Below are positions 44,037 through 52,533 of a DNA stretch of 64,000 nucleotides, piece after piece. The notes beneath the pieces were generated by a model. The model saw only the letters and a program-made list of their open reading frames with translations, was not told the origin of the DNA and ran no database searches. A program made the translations under genes and the position numbers. Each line of letters begins with the position of its first letter. Position 1 is the stretch's first letter. This DNA comes from Pseudomonas sp. Fl4BN1 (lineage in GTDB: Bacteria; Pseudomonadota; Gammaproteobacteria; Pseudomonadales; Pseudomonadaceae): contig NZ_JAAARM010000034.1 of assembly GCF_009908285.1 (NCBI RefSeq), positions 1 to 64,000 of the forward strand. The letters are read 5' to 3'.

Positions 44037-45488
44037 ATGATTCCGGTGATCTTGTCAGGTGGTAGCGGCTCACGTCTTTGGCCGCTTTCGCGCAAGCAAT
44101 TCCCCAAGCAGTTCCTCGCCCTGACCGGCGAACACACTTTGTTCCAGCAGACCCTGGAGCGCCTGGTGTTCGAAGGCATGGACACCCCCATCGTGGTCTG
44201 CAACAAGGACCACCGCTTTATCGTCAACGAGCAGTTGGCCAACCGTAACCTCGAATCCCAGCGCATCCTCATGGAACCCTTCGGCCGCAACACCGCGCCC
44301 GCCGTGGCCCTGACCGCGATGATGCTGGTCAACGAAGGCCGCGACGAGCTGATGCTGGTGCTGCCCGCCGACCACGTCCTCGACGACCAGAAAGCCCTGC
44401 AACGGGCCCTGGCCCTGGCCACCGTGGCCGCTGAGCGTGGCGAAATGGTGCTGTTCGGCGTACCGGCGACCAAACCGGAAACCGGCTACGGCTACATCAA
44501 GTCCAGCCACGACGCCCTGCTCCCGGAGGGAGTCAGCCGGGTCTCGCACTTCGTTGAAAAGCCCGACGAAAAACGCGCCACCGAGTTCGTCCAGGCCGGC
44601 GGCTACTTCTGGAACAGCGGCATGTTCCTGTTCCGCGCCAGCCGCTTCCTCGAAGAGCTGAAGAAACACGATCCGGACATCTACGACACCTGCCTGCTGA
44701 CCCTGGAACGCAGCCAGCAGGACCCGGACACCGTGACCATCGACGAAGCCACCTTCGCCTGCTGCCCGGACAACTCCATCGACTACGCGGTGATGGAAAA
44801 GACCCAACGCGCCTGCGTAGTCCCGCTGACCGCTGGCTGGAGCGACGTGGGCTGCTGGTCGTCGCTGTGGGACGTGCATGAAAAAGACGCCAACGGCAAC
44901 GTCAGCAAAGGCGACGTGGTGATCCAGGACAGCAAGAACTGCATGATCCACGGCAACGGCAAGCTGGTGTCGGTGATCGGCCTGGAAAACATCGTCGTGG
45001 TGGAAACCAAGGACGCCATGATGATTGCCCACAAGGACAAGGTCCAAGGGGTGAAACAGATGGTCAACACCCTCAACGAACAGGGCCGCAGCGAGACCCA
45101 GAACCACTGCGAGGTCTACCGCCCGTGGGGTTCCTACGACTCGGTGGACATGGGCGGGCGCTTCCAGGTCAAGCACATCTCGGTCAAGCCGGGGGCCTGC
45201 CTATCTTTGCAGATGCACCACCACCGCGCCGAACACTGGATCGTGGTCAGTGGCACCGCCGAAGTCACCTGTGACGAGAACGTGTTCCTGCTCTGCGAGA
45301 ACCAGTCCACCTACATCCCGATTGCCTCGGTGCACCGCCTGCGCAACCCCGGGAAGATCCCGCTGGAGATCATCGAAGTGCAATCGGGTAGCTATTTGGG
45401 TGAAGACGATATCGAGCGGTTTGAGGATATCTACGGGCGTTCTACTCCGGTGGAGCGTGGCGTTTCGGTGAAGACCATAGCTCAGTAA
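44037..45488 (+). CDS. algA: Mannose-6-phosphate isomerase / mannose-1-phosphate guanylyltransferase AlgA
   Basis: The 483-residue bifunctional enzyme has an N-terminal nucleotidyltransferase domain (SGGSGSRLWPLSRKQFPKQF), LPADHVLDDQ and GYGYIK motifs. A C-terminal cupin isomerase domain follows (LSLQMHHHRAEHWIVVSGTA, zinc-binding Gln/His). It makes GDP-mannose, the AlgD substrate. AAGGAG lies 7 bases before the ATG. It is the last gene of the operon. Confidence 0.97.
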   Translation: MIPVILSGGSGSRLWPLSRKQFPKQFLALTGEHTLFQQTLERLVFEGMDTPIVVCNKDHRFIVNEQLANRNLESQRILMEPFGRNTAPAVALTAMMLVNEGRDELMLVLPADHVLDDQKALQRALALATVAAERGEMVLFGVPATKPETGYGYIKSSHDALLPEGVSRVSHFVEKPDEKRATEFVQAGGYFWNSGMFLFRASRFLEELKKHDPDIYDTCLLTLERSQQDPDTVTIDEATFACCPDNSIDYAVMEKTQRACVVPLTAGWSDVGCWSSLWDVHEKDANGNVSKGDVVIQDSKNCMIHGNGKLVSVIGLENIVVVETKDAMMIAHKDKVQGVKQMVNTLNEQGRSETQNHCEVYRPWGSYDSVDMGGRFQVKHISVKPGACLSLQMHHHRAEHWIVVSGTAEVTCDENVFLLCENQSTYIPIASVHRLRNPGKIPLEIIEVQSGSYLGEDDIERFEDIYGRSTPVERGVSVKTIAQ

Positions 45489-45852
45489 CAGCGGCAAGTT
45501 TCAAGCAAGAGCAGCCGTAAGCTTCAAGCGGCAAGCTGCAAGTAAAAGCAGGGAGTCGTGCTAGCAAGACCTTTGTGCTCCCCCGTTCCAGGTGCCTGCG
45601 TCCCCTATCCGCAGGCGGTTGGACAGGGGGATTTTTTTCAGAAGCAGGGGCAAGTGGCAAGCTTCAAGCAGCAAGCCAGATCAACAGCCATCTGTGGATA
45701 CAAAAGGTCGTTCAAGGCTACACATATCGGGTTGACCGCCCTCTTCTCGCTCCCTATCCTCGCGCCTGTCACGACTCATTCGTGATCGAGGTTGACGGCT
45801 CGGTTGTTTTCTCAGGAACGCAGTTTCCAACACTGTTTCTTTGGAGCCCACC
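45489..45852. other. Region after algA: Pseudomonas-type short repeats and terminator
   Basis: These 364 bases contain low-complexity CAAGCTTCAAGC/GGCAAGCTGCAAG-type repeats at about 45492-45545 and 45648-45682, around the terminator at 45601-45638. No gene other than the short frame leading to 45853 is supported. The last ~100 bases would hold the promoter of the next gene. Confidence 0.5.
45601..45638 (+). terminator. Terminator downstream of algA
   Basis: CCCCTATCC pairs with GGACAGGGG (one A/C mismatch) and runs into GATTTTTTT. This is the likely end of the alginate transcript, about 115 bases after the algA stop. A competing GCCTGCG/CGCAGGC stem (45594-45616) is also possible. Confidence 0.7.
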
Positions 45853-46128
45853 ATGGCCGACCGTATCGCGTTAACCAGCAACGAATCCTCCACCCCCACC
45901 CTGTTTATCGACACCCGAGCGCCCTTGGACGAACTCCATGCCAGCGCCGCCTACCGCATCCTCGCGGTGACTCAACTGATGGAAAGCATCGTGCACATGG
46001 ACAGCCGCCACGCCGATGCCACCGACCTGACACAGATCGCTCACGCCAGCGCCATTCTGTTGCGCGATGGTTGTGATCTGCTGGATGTGTTGGGTCGGCG
46101 GATTCGTGGTAGTCAGTCCCTGAACTAA
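45853..46128 (+). CDS. Small hypothetical protein (Pseudomonas DUF6124/DUF3077-like)
   Basis: The 91-residue protein (MADRIALTSNESSTPTLFIDTRAPLDELHASAAYRILAV...) resembles small Pseudomonas proteins with a TLF-V-P--PLD-L-H-AS pattern and a central helix-rich region ending DLLDVLGRRI. It has no signal peptide, membrane segment or catalytic motif. TTGGAG lies about 7 bases before the ATG at 45853. Family assignment is from memory and tentative. Confidence 0.65.
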   Translation: MADRIALTSNESSTPTLFIDTRAPLDELHASAAYRILAVTQLMESIVHMDSRHADATDLTQIAHASAILLRDGCDLLDVLGRRIRGSQSLN

Positions 46129-46138
46129 AACGCCCCGT

Positions 46139-46172
46139 GATCGTTCCCTCCTTCAAACGCGGGGGAACGATC
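46139..46172. terminator. Hairpin after the small hypothetical gene
   Basis: A perfect 10-bp stem GATCGTTCCC/GGGAACGATC with a 14-base loop begins 10 bases after the stop codon. There is no T-run after it, so it may be a terminator or repeat end. Confidence 0.55.
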
Positions 46173-46282
46173 TGCAAGCCTATCCCCTCTCCTTCATCTC
46201 CAACCCCACCTCATCGATCACTGTCGCGCCCCTCTGCACCACAAAATGCACAGCCCTGCGAAGGGAGGCAGCCGTACGCGGA

Positions 46283-46559
46283 TTGGTCGGCCGGAGATAC
46301 AGGCACCCGGCAGGGACGAAGCCCTTCCACGCACAGCTGCCATTGCCCGAATACACAGGTGCACAACGAGCTTGCAATAGCGAAATGGGGCGCTGCAGCA
46401 GCTATCAAAACGGGTTACCAAGCGAAGGGGTGGCAGCTGCGTGCAGGTTGGTAAACCGGAGATACAGGAGCCCGGCAGGGACGAACCCTCCCACGCACAG
46501 CCGCCATTGCACGAGTGAAATACGGCGCTGCTGCGCCTGGATCAGAACGGGTTACCAAG
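46283..46559. repeat. Two imperfect direct copies of an unidentified repeat
   Basis: Copy landmarks: CCGGAGATACAGG at 46291 and 46456; CCCGGCAGGGACGAA in both; and AACGGGTTACCAAG at 46409-46422 and 46546-46559. Copy 1 has about 28 extra bases between the landmarks. Nature unknown. Confidence 0.7.
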
Positions 46560-46738
46560 AGCCCGGTGGTTGAATGGACAGCGACGCTCAAAGGCTAGTC
46601 CGGGTTCGATACGGAGCAACGACAAAGGCGTCGCAGTTTATGTCCAAGTCACTTGTGTTGGGAATGTTCAGGATGGCGGGAAGCCGTAGCACACTAGAAC
46701 CCGCAGGCCACTACGGCCAGTTCCGATAGGGGGTGTTA

Positions 46739-47323
46739 TTAGGCGGTGACGATGCGCTTGAAGATGTCCGCCATGGGCGCGTAGTTCACATGGACACCAT
46801 TAATATTCGCTTCAAGCCACTCACCCTGGCTGACCTCTTGCCAGTCCAGTTCGTAACCGGCCGATAGCGCAAGGTGTTCAAAGAAAATCCGCTGAACCCT
46901 GCCATTGCCCTCGCGAAACGGATGGATCATGTTCAGCTCGCAGTAGAACTCCGCCAACTTTTCACAAAAGTCGTTTCGTTCAAGTCCACTCAACCAGTTG
47001 TTTTCTTGAAGCTCGGAAAAAATCTTGAGTGCTGCAACCTCGATTCTTCCGCAGTGACAGAAACGGGTTCCGCCCTTGGAGATATCAACATTCCTTATTT
47101 CTCCCGCCCAGGCATAAAGATCGGAGAACAACTGTCGATGCAACAGCTTGAAACTTTCCAGGCTGTAGGGTGGGGCGACATAGCGAACCCTGTTGACCGT
47201 CAGCGCGGTGATTTCCCTCTCTGCGGCCTCAAGGGCTGCCATTTCCTGGATATTCAGCTTGTTTTTAAGCACTGAGGATGCGGGGTAGCAGTAATGATCA
47301 TGAGAGGCGTCGTACTTATCCAT
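46739..47323 (-). CDS. Fic-domain protein (AMPylator-type toxin)
   Basis: This 194-residue protein has the complete Fic core motif HPFREGNGRVQR at residues 134-145, with the catalytic His134 and the phosphate-binding GNGR. The flap region is ISKGGTRFCH (81-90). The family usually transfers AMP from ATP to target hydroxyls. No inhibitory S/TxxxEG/N motif is apparent in the protein itself, so it fits class I Fic, inhibited by a separate antitoxin. Its start overlaps the end of the upstream gene by 8 bases. The region is AT-richer than the flanking core genes. Confidence 0.9.
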   Translation of the reverse strand: MDKYDASHDHYCYPASSVLKNKLNIQEMAALEAAEREITALTVNRVRYVAPPYSLESFKLLHRQLFSDLYAWAGEIRNVDISKGGTRFCHCGRIEVAALKIFSELQENNWLSGLERNDFCEKLAEFYCELNMIHPFREGNGRVQRIFFEHLALSAGYELDWQEVSQGEWLEANINGVHVNYAPMADIFKRIVTA

Positions 47324-47798
47324 TCAACGGTCTTCCATGCTTGGCCAGGATTTTTTCCAAAGACGCTTTTTCGTCGAAGACAGGTATCTCTATACCTTCC
47401 AGTCTTGAGCTGCTTATAAAGTTTTTTAGCTTCTTCTGCTCAAAACGCTCATAAGGATCGAACTCCGGGCGGGTTGAACCTTTCGACAACTGATTCAAAG
47501 CTGCCCTGAGCTCGGTAAAATTCCTTGCGGTGATCTGGAAGCCGATCCTTTTTGAAACTTCATGCCGTACAGCCGGATATGGCTGCGCATTACTGATATC
47601 ACGTGCGCACTCGCGGCCCTCTTCTGCCAGGGCGCCTAGAAGCCTTAAACGCAAAAACAAGGAGTTCCATCCATTGGCCCCCAACTTCAAAAAAAGCTGA
47701 GCTTCGACAAAGTGCTTTACCTCAAGAAACTTCCCCAGTCTCTTAAGATCGCTAACCTGTGCAGTTTGCAAGATCTGCTGCAGTGATACGTCCATCAT
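47316..47798 (-). CDS. Probable Fic antitoxin: YhfG-like C-terminus with a long N-terminal domain
   Basis: In this 160-residue protein, residues about 118-155 (RFEQKKLKNFISSSRLEGIE and following) resemble the ~55-residue E. coli YhfG and VbhA-type Fic antitoxins. Ser130-x-x-x-Glu134-Gly135 fits the inhibitory (S/T)xxxE(G/N) motif. Residues 1-115 are an extra mainly helical domain I do not recognise (SDLKRLGKFLEVKHFVEAQLF; RNFTELRAALNQ). It starts at ATG 47798, with only a weak GGGG site. It precedes and overlaps the Fic gene, as class I antitoxins do. Confidence 0.75.
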   Translation of the reverse strand: MMDVSLQQILQTAQVSDLKRLGKFLEVKHFVEAQLFLKLGANGWNSLFLRLRLLGALAEEGRECARDISNAQPYPAVRHEVSKRIGFQITARNFTELRAALNQLSKGSTRPEFDPYERFEQKKLKNFISSSRLEGIEIPVFDEKASLEKILAKHGRPLNG

Positions 47799-48196
47799 CG
47801 CCCCATGACTTTTACCAAAGCCCGAAAATTATACACCCCATGGATCGCCGTCGCGGACCAGTCTCACCCCTTCCACCACCACTCTTCGCAGTCGAAACCG
47901 GGCCCCTAATCCTTCAGCCAGGATGTTCCTCGATAGATTTTTGAAGAGCTGAGAGCCTGAGCACTCTCCGATACTGGCAGGGAGTTGGAGCGCGCCTGCC
48001 GGCTGCTCAGGAAGACATCGGAGTGGACCACATGATGTCCACTATCCCCCTAAAACCGCGTTAACAGACCTTCTATTGTCCCTACCAGACAAATGAAAAC
48101 CAGCTCTGCGGATAAAACCCATCGCAACCATCATCCATCGCCAACCCCACCTACGCTTAGGTAGGATGTCCCCTCCTTTTCCCCGAGGCTCGCGTC
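47799..48196. other. Intergenic region upstream of the Fic pair
   Basis: These 398 bases separate divergent genes. The only structure noticed is the 7-bp inverted repeat AGTGGAC (48022-48028) / GTCCACT (48037-48043). No gene or repeat family is recognised. Confidence 0.4.
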
Positions 48197-48661
48197 ATGT
48201 TCATCGGCGTTCTGCTGGTCATCACCTGGCTGATCCTGCTTCTGCGCTACCCCGCCAAAGCCCTTCCCGTGTCCCTGGCCGCCGCTTTCGGCCTGGCCCT
48301 GGTGGCCTGCTGGGTGGTCTGGCTGGACAACCGCGAAGCCCAGCAACTGGCGCGCCTGGAATTGCGCCTGACCTACGCCCCGGAACATTGCCCCGCCGAC
48401 CGGCCGTTGCAGGTCAAGCTCAATAACGGCAACAAAGTGCCCCTGATCGAGCTGCGCTGGCGGGTCGCTGCCTATGCTCCGGGGGACACGGTCAACCTCG
48501 CCGATAACCAGTACAGCGCCCCGCGCTACCGTGGCCCCGGCGAGTTGCAGGCCGGCGCCAACTGGCAGGACTGTCTGCCGCTGCCACCGCTGCGCCCGGG
48601 CTATCGCCCGCAAACCCTGGAGTTTCGTGCCGAACGTTTACAAGGTAGCTTCTCCCACTGA
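48197..48661 (+). CDS. Membrane-anchored protein of unknown function
   Basis: The 154-residue protein has two N-terminal membrane segments (FIGVLLVITWLILLLRY and ALPVSLAAAFGLALVACWVVWL) and a soluble C-terminal beta-rich domain (LELRLTYAPEHCPADRPLQV... DTVNLADNQYSAPRYRGPGEL). Related Pseudomonas genes are often labelled multidrug transporter without experimental basis, and the length does not support that. GAGG lies upstream of the ATG. It lies 37 bases before the SDR gene. Confidence 0.75.
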   Translation: MFIGVLLVITWLILLLRYPAKALPVSLAAAFGLALVACWVVWLDNREAQQLARLELRLTYAPEHCPADRPLQVKLNNGNKVPLIELRWRVAAYAPGDTVNLADNQYSAPRYRGPGELQAGANWQDCLPLPPLRPGYRPQTLEFRAERLQGSFSH

Positions 48662-48698
48662 TTCGCCCCTCCCCTCACCCCAGCACAAGGACCGCGCC

Positions 48699-49523
48699 AT
48701 GCCCGTAGCGTTGATCACCGGTTGTTCCAGCGGCATCGGCCGCGCCCTGGCAGACACCTTCAAGGGCGCCGGCTTCACCGTGCTCGCCACCGCCCGCAAG
48801 GCCGAGGACGTCGCCACTCTGCAAGCCGCCGGCTTCACCGCGGTGCAGTTGGACGTGAATGACGGCCCGGCCCTGGGCGCCCTGAGCGAAGAGATCAACC
48901 AGCAGTACGGCGGCCTCGATGTGCTGATCAACAACGCCGGCTACGGCGCCATGGGCCCACTGCTGGACGGTGGCGTGGAAGCCATGCAGCGCCAGTTCGA
49001 AACCAATGTGTTCTCGGTGGTCGGGGTGACCCGGGCGATGTTCCCCGTGCTGCGTCGCAGCCGTGGCCTGGTGGTGAACATCGGCAGTGTGTCCGGGGTG
49101 CTGGTCACCCCCTTTGCCGGTGCCTACTGCGCCTCGAAAGCCGCGGTGCACGCCTTGAGCGACGCCCTGCGCATGGAGCTGTCGCCGTTCGGCATCCGGG
49201 TCATGGAAGTGCAGCCCGGGGCCATTGCTTCAAGTTTTGCCAAAAACGCCGGGCATGAAGCCGAACAGTTGCTCAACGAACAATCGCCCTGGTGGCCGCT
49301 GCGCGAGGGCATCCGCTCCCGGGCCAAGGCCTCCCAGGACAAGCCGACACCGGCCAGCGAATTTGCCGCCGGCTTGCTCAAGGCCGTGCAACAGGACAAG
49401 CCGCCACGCCTGGTGCGCCTGGGCAATGGCAGCCGTGCCTTGCCGCTGCTGGCCCATCTGCTGCCCAAGGGTTTGCTGGAGAAGGGCCTGATGAAGCGCT
49501 TCGGCCTGGGGGCGAAGCTGTAA
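48699..49523 (+). CDS. Short-chain dehydrogenase/reductase
   Basis: This 274-residue classical SDR has the nucleotide-binding glycine motif TGCSSGIGRAL (residues 7-17), NNAGYG, and the catalytic Ser-Tyr-Lys as SVSG...YCASK. The substrate cannot be predicted; the family acts on many alcohols and ketones. ATG 48699 is the family start; the frame upstream to 48474 is not used. Confidence 0.92.
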   Translation: MPVALITGCSSGIGRALADTFKGAGFTVLATARKAEDVATLQAAGFTAVQLDVNDGPALGALSEEINQQYGGLDVLINNAGYGAMGPLLDGGVEAMQRQFETNVFSVVGVTRAMFPVLRRSRGLVVNIGSVSGVLVTPFAGAYCASKAAVHALSDALRMELSPFGIRVMEVQPGAIASSFAKNAGHEAEQLLNEQSPWWPLREGIRSRAKASQDKPTPASEFAAGLLKAVQQDKPPRLVRLGNGSRALPLLAHLLPKGLLEKGLMKRFGLGAKL

Positions 49524-49525
49524 GC

Positions 49526-49551
49526 GCCTTCGCCGGCAAGCCGGCTCCTAC
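49526..49551. repeat. Single REP element
   Basis: GCCTTCGCCGGCAAGCCGGCTCCTAC follows the SDR gene (arm with the CTCCTAC end at 49545-49551). No facing partner arm is visible. Confidence 0.8.
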
Positions 49552-49569
49552 AGCGCTATTCAATAGCGA

Positions 49570-50022
49570 TCAAAGCTCCAGAATCGACACCCAGCAAGCC
49601 AGGGCCATTCCCAGCAGCGCCGCGGCGAGGATCAGATCGTCCCAGGTGTCGGCAATCACTTCCTCGGGAGCGGCGGGGTTATAGAAAATCCCCACCTCAG
49701 CGCCCGGCTTTATCCCGGAAAATGTACCGTTGAACTCATGCTTGACCAGCACTCCCCCGGCAGTCGCAAACTCGACCGTGACGCTCGAACGGTAGCTGGT
49801 ACCCCCTCTCGAACCGGCCACTTGCTGGCTCGAAGCGCTGACCACCTTAGCAACGCCGTGCAACCCGCTCACCCGCAGATGGAAAAAATCATAGGCAACG
49901 CTGGCCGCACCCGCAGCGCTGCCCAGCACTATGATCAACAGCAAAAACTTGGCGACGTACTTCACCCCAGCGTTCCTTGCGCGCTCGAACAGCCGGCGAA
50001 TATATAGCGGCGAAGAAACCAT
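49570..50022 (-). CDS. DUF3592-like membrane protein
   Basis: This 150-residue protein has two membrane segments (KFLLLIIVLGSAAGAASVAY near residues 25-45 and LILAAALLGMALACWVSI at the C-terminus) flanking a soluble beta-domain. That domain has GSRGGTSYRSSVTVEFATAGG and KPGAEVGIFYNPAAPEE, the typical DUF3592 pattern. The function is unknown. I chose ATG 50022 over a TTG two codons earlier. Confidence 0.75.
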   Translation of the reverse strand: MVSSPLYIRRLFERARNAGVKYVAKFLLLIIVLGSAAGAASVAYDFFHLRVSGLHGVAKVVSASSQQVAGSRGGTSYRSSVTVEFATAGGVLVKHEFNGTFSGIKPGAEVGIFYNPAAPEEVIADTWDDLILAAALLGMALACWVSILEL

Positions 50023-50238
50023 CAGCAACTGCCGACACCGCCGGCCAAGGCCTTGCTCATCCTGTAGCTGGCGCTGCGCTTTTCATTGTGCACTCAACGG
50101 ATGCCGGTAAAATGCCCCACCCTTGAGGCTTGCCAAAGCCCTCAACAAGCCGCATGGAATCGCTGGCGAACGGCTGAAATCCCCCCGCGCCCTCCTTCCA
50201 TGCTCACCGCTACTCAATCGTCGTTCAGGGAATCCCCA

Positions 50239-51237
50239 TTGAAGTTGCGCAACGTACTGCCATGGATCATGGCCACAGCACTGCTCGGCTGCGGCGCGCC
50301 GTCGCCAGACGAGGAGCTCAACGCCACCTTGCCCAAGGTCAGCCTCAACGAGCTACTGCCACCGGCGGTGGCCAACGAGCACTGCAACCCGGACCTGGAC
50401 AGCGACCTGCTGTATGGCATCGGTTACCAGCTGTACAACGACAATCAATCGGCAGAAGCCCGCAACTGCCTGATCATGGCCGCGCCCACTCACGACCGGG
50501 CCCTGTGCTACCTGGCGAGCATCGCCGAGCAGGACAGCAGCAAGGACAGCGCCGAACGCGACCGTGAAGCCTTTGGCTACATGGCTTACTCGGCACGCAA
50601 AAGCGACGCTTGCGCCGAGTTCGGCATGTTCCAGAACTTCACCTTCGGCATGCGCGGGCAGACCCCGGATACGGCCCTGGGCCTGCGCTGGCTGGAGCGT
50701 TCCGCACGCCACGGCGATACCGATGCCCAGCAAACCCTGGTGCGCCTGCACAATAACAAGGGCAATCTGCCGCTGGCCTACAGCTGGGCCAGGGTCCTGG
50801 ACGATACGGCGAAGACCGAGGCCTTGAAGCAGAAGATGAACCCGCAACAGATCAGCGAAGGCGAACAAGGCTACGAACAACTGAGCAAGAGCGTGACCAG
50901 CCAGGACAGCGTGCGCAAGGAGGCTCGGGAGGAAAACATCGCGGTGTACACGGCGAACATCCATATGGAGTACCCCGAGACGTTCAAGGGCATGTCCGTA
51001 GCCGATCGACATGCCTTCATGGAACAGGCTGTAGCCACGGTGAGCGCCCGGCCCGAGTTCAGCACCCGTGGCCAGCTGTACGCCTATGTGATGCTTGCCC
51101 GCAAGGCCCAGTTGCAGAAGGCCGGTGTCGACGTGCTGCAGAACCCGCAGATTTTGCAGGTGCTCAGCGACCCAGAGTTGGAAGTGGCCGATATGCTGAA
51201 AAAGGCCGAGGTGATTCTCGGCCAGGCTGCCCCGTAA
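50239..51237 (+). CDS. Sel1-like repeat lipoprotein, copy 1 of a tandem pair
   Basis: The 332-residue protein starts at TTG 50239: KLRNVLPWIMATALLGC gives a lipobox with Cys18, and AGGGAA lies 8 bases upstream. Without that start the lipoprotein signal would sit deep inside the protein. Sel1/TPR-like helical repeats follow (LGLRWLERSARHGDTDAQQTLV). The paralogue downstream shares the organisation NDTLPKL/NATLPKV, CNPxxDxDLLYGxGY, LCYLxS and RWLERSA. Its role is unknown; similar proteins often scaffold envelope complexes. Confidence 0.82.
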   Translation: MKLRNVLPWIMATALLGCGAPSPDEELNATLPKVSLNELLPPAVANEHCNPDLDSDLLYGIGYQLYNDNQSAEARNCLIMAAPTHDRALCYLASIAEQDSSKDSAERDREAFGYMAYSARKSDACAEFGMFQNFTFGMRGQTPDTALGLRWLERSARHGDTDAQQTLVRLHNNKGNLPLAYSWARVLDDTAKTEALKQKMNPQQISEGEQGYEQLSKSVTSQDSVRKEAREENIAVYTANIHMEYPETFKGMSVADRHAFMEQAVATVSARPEFSTRGQLYAYVMLARKAQLQKAGVDVLQNPQILQVLSDPELEVADMLKKAEVILGQAAP

Positions 51238-51250
51238 CCCCGCCTTCACC

Positions 51251-51332
51251 GTAGGAGCCGGCTTGCCGGCGAAGAGGCCCGCGAGCCGAGTGCAAACCTT
51301 GCGATTGCCTTCGCTGGCAAGCCAGCTCCTAC
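51251..51332. repeat. REP pair between the two lipoprotein genes
   Basis: GTAGGAGCCGGCTTGCCGGCG (51251 on) faces GCTGGCAAGCCAGCTCCTAC (to 51332). Confidence 0.9.
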
Positions 51333-51507
51333 AGCGGTGGTGCGCTTCCGATTGTGCCCCCTCGCATTCCCAGTAGAATGCGCGCGCAGCATGGAATCGC
51401 TGGCGTCGACACCCAAGCACGGAATGGCTAATGCTCCACCCTCTGCCGTCCCGTCCCAGCCTGATTTCATGCGCGTCTTTTTTCATTCGCCGATCAGGGA
51501 ATACCCA

Positions 51508-52533
51508 TTGAAATTGTTCAACGCGCTGCCACTGGCATTGGCTGTCTTGCTGGCGGCCTGCGCCTCCACGGCTCCGGAAAACACCGGACCGAAAGTCCCC
51601 GAACTGAATGACACCCTGCCCAAGCTGACCCTGGAAAGTGTCTTGCCCAAGGTGACGCCCAACGAATACTGCAACCCATCCATGGATGCCGATCTGCTGT
51701 ACGGCACCGGTTACAAGCTGGACGAGGCCGAGGACTACAAGAACGCCAAGAGCTGCTTCGCCATGGCCGCGCCGCACTACACCCGGGCCTTCTGCTACCT
51801 GTCCACCACCACCGATCAGGAAACGGACAAGCCCAAGGCCGAGCGCGACCGCGAGTCCTTCAACTACATCGCCTACTCAGCCTCGCAAAACGACTGGTGC
51901 GCCGAGTACGGCATGTATGCCACCTACTGGTTCGGCGACAAGGACATCCCCAAGGACCGGGACCTGGCCCTGCGCTGGCTGGAGCGCTCGGCGCTGCACG
52001 GCAACCCGGAGCCGCAGCAGAACCTGGCCGACGCCGCCGAAGAATCCGGCGACCTAGTGAAGGCCTATGCCTGGCTGAAGATCATCGACAATACCGAAGA
52101 CACCAGCCAACTGGATGCCTTGAAAGGCAAGATGAGCCCGGAGCAACTGGCCGAAGGCGAACAACGCTTTGCCGACCTCAAGAAGCGCGTGACCAGCAAG
52201 CAAGTGATGTACGACGAGGCGCGGGATGAGGAAGTGGCGATTTTCTCCGCCGAAATCCATTTCGATATCCCCGACCTGTTCCAGGGCATGACCACGGCCG
52301 AGCGCCAGGCCTTTGTCAAAACAGCGATTGCCGATGCCCGGGACAGCGGCCAGTTCAAGCTGCATTACGCGGTGACCCAGTACATCATCGTTTCGCGCCT
52401 GGCCCAGCAGCGTTACCCCGGCGTCGACATCCTGCAGAACCCGAAGCTGGTGGCCGCCATCAACCACATTAACGACGGCTTGGAAGCCACGGCGAAAAAG
52501 TCCCTGGCGATCATGCAGAAAAGCTACAAATAA
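51508..52533 (+). CDS. Sel1-like repeat lipoprotein, copy 2 of a tandem pair
   Basis: The 341-residue protein starts at TTG 51508 in the same setting as its neighbour: AGGGAATACCCAT just upstream, then KLFNALPLALAVLLAAC with lipobox Cys18. The upstream in-frame ATGs would bury the signal peptide. The body shares the paralogue's blocks (DTLPKLTLESVLPKV, CNPSMDADLLYGTGY, DLALRWLERSALHGN). The two proteins are clearly tandem duplicates that have since diverged. Confidence 0.82.
   Translation: MKLFNALPLALAVLLAACASTAPENTGPKVPELNDTLPKLTLESVLPKVTPNEYCNPSMDADLLYGTGYKLDEAEDYKNAKSCFAMAAPHYTRAFCYLSTTTDQETDKPKAERDRESFNYIAYSASQNDWCAEYGMYATYWFGDKDIPKDRDLALRWLERSALHGNPEPQQNLADAAEESGDLVKAYAWLKIIDNTEDTSQLDALKGKMSPEQLAEGEQRFADLKKRVTSKQVMYDEARDEEVAIFSAEIHFDIPDLFQGMTTAERQAFVKTAIADARDSGQFKLHYAVTQYIIVSRLAQQRYPGVDILQNPKLVAAINHINDGLEATAKKSLAIMQKSYK

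Larger units (their letters stand above)
46129..46738. other. Non-coding block containing a duplicated degenerate repeat
   Basis: These 610 bases carry a terminator-like hairpin at the left and two imperfect copies of a ~110-140-base sequence in the middle (46283-46422 and 46448-46559). On the minus strand both copies can be read as short, broken, similar peptides (VPAGCLYLR... type), but stop codons and shifts interrupt them, so I treat this as a decayed repeat and not a gene. The last ~180 bases are unremarkable. Confidence 0.5.

Noticed and set aside
46180..46572. Several short frames in the 46-kb repeat block
   Set aside because: Overlapping frames on both strands, interrupted by stops and shifts between copies; treated as a decayed repeat.
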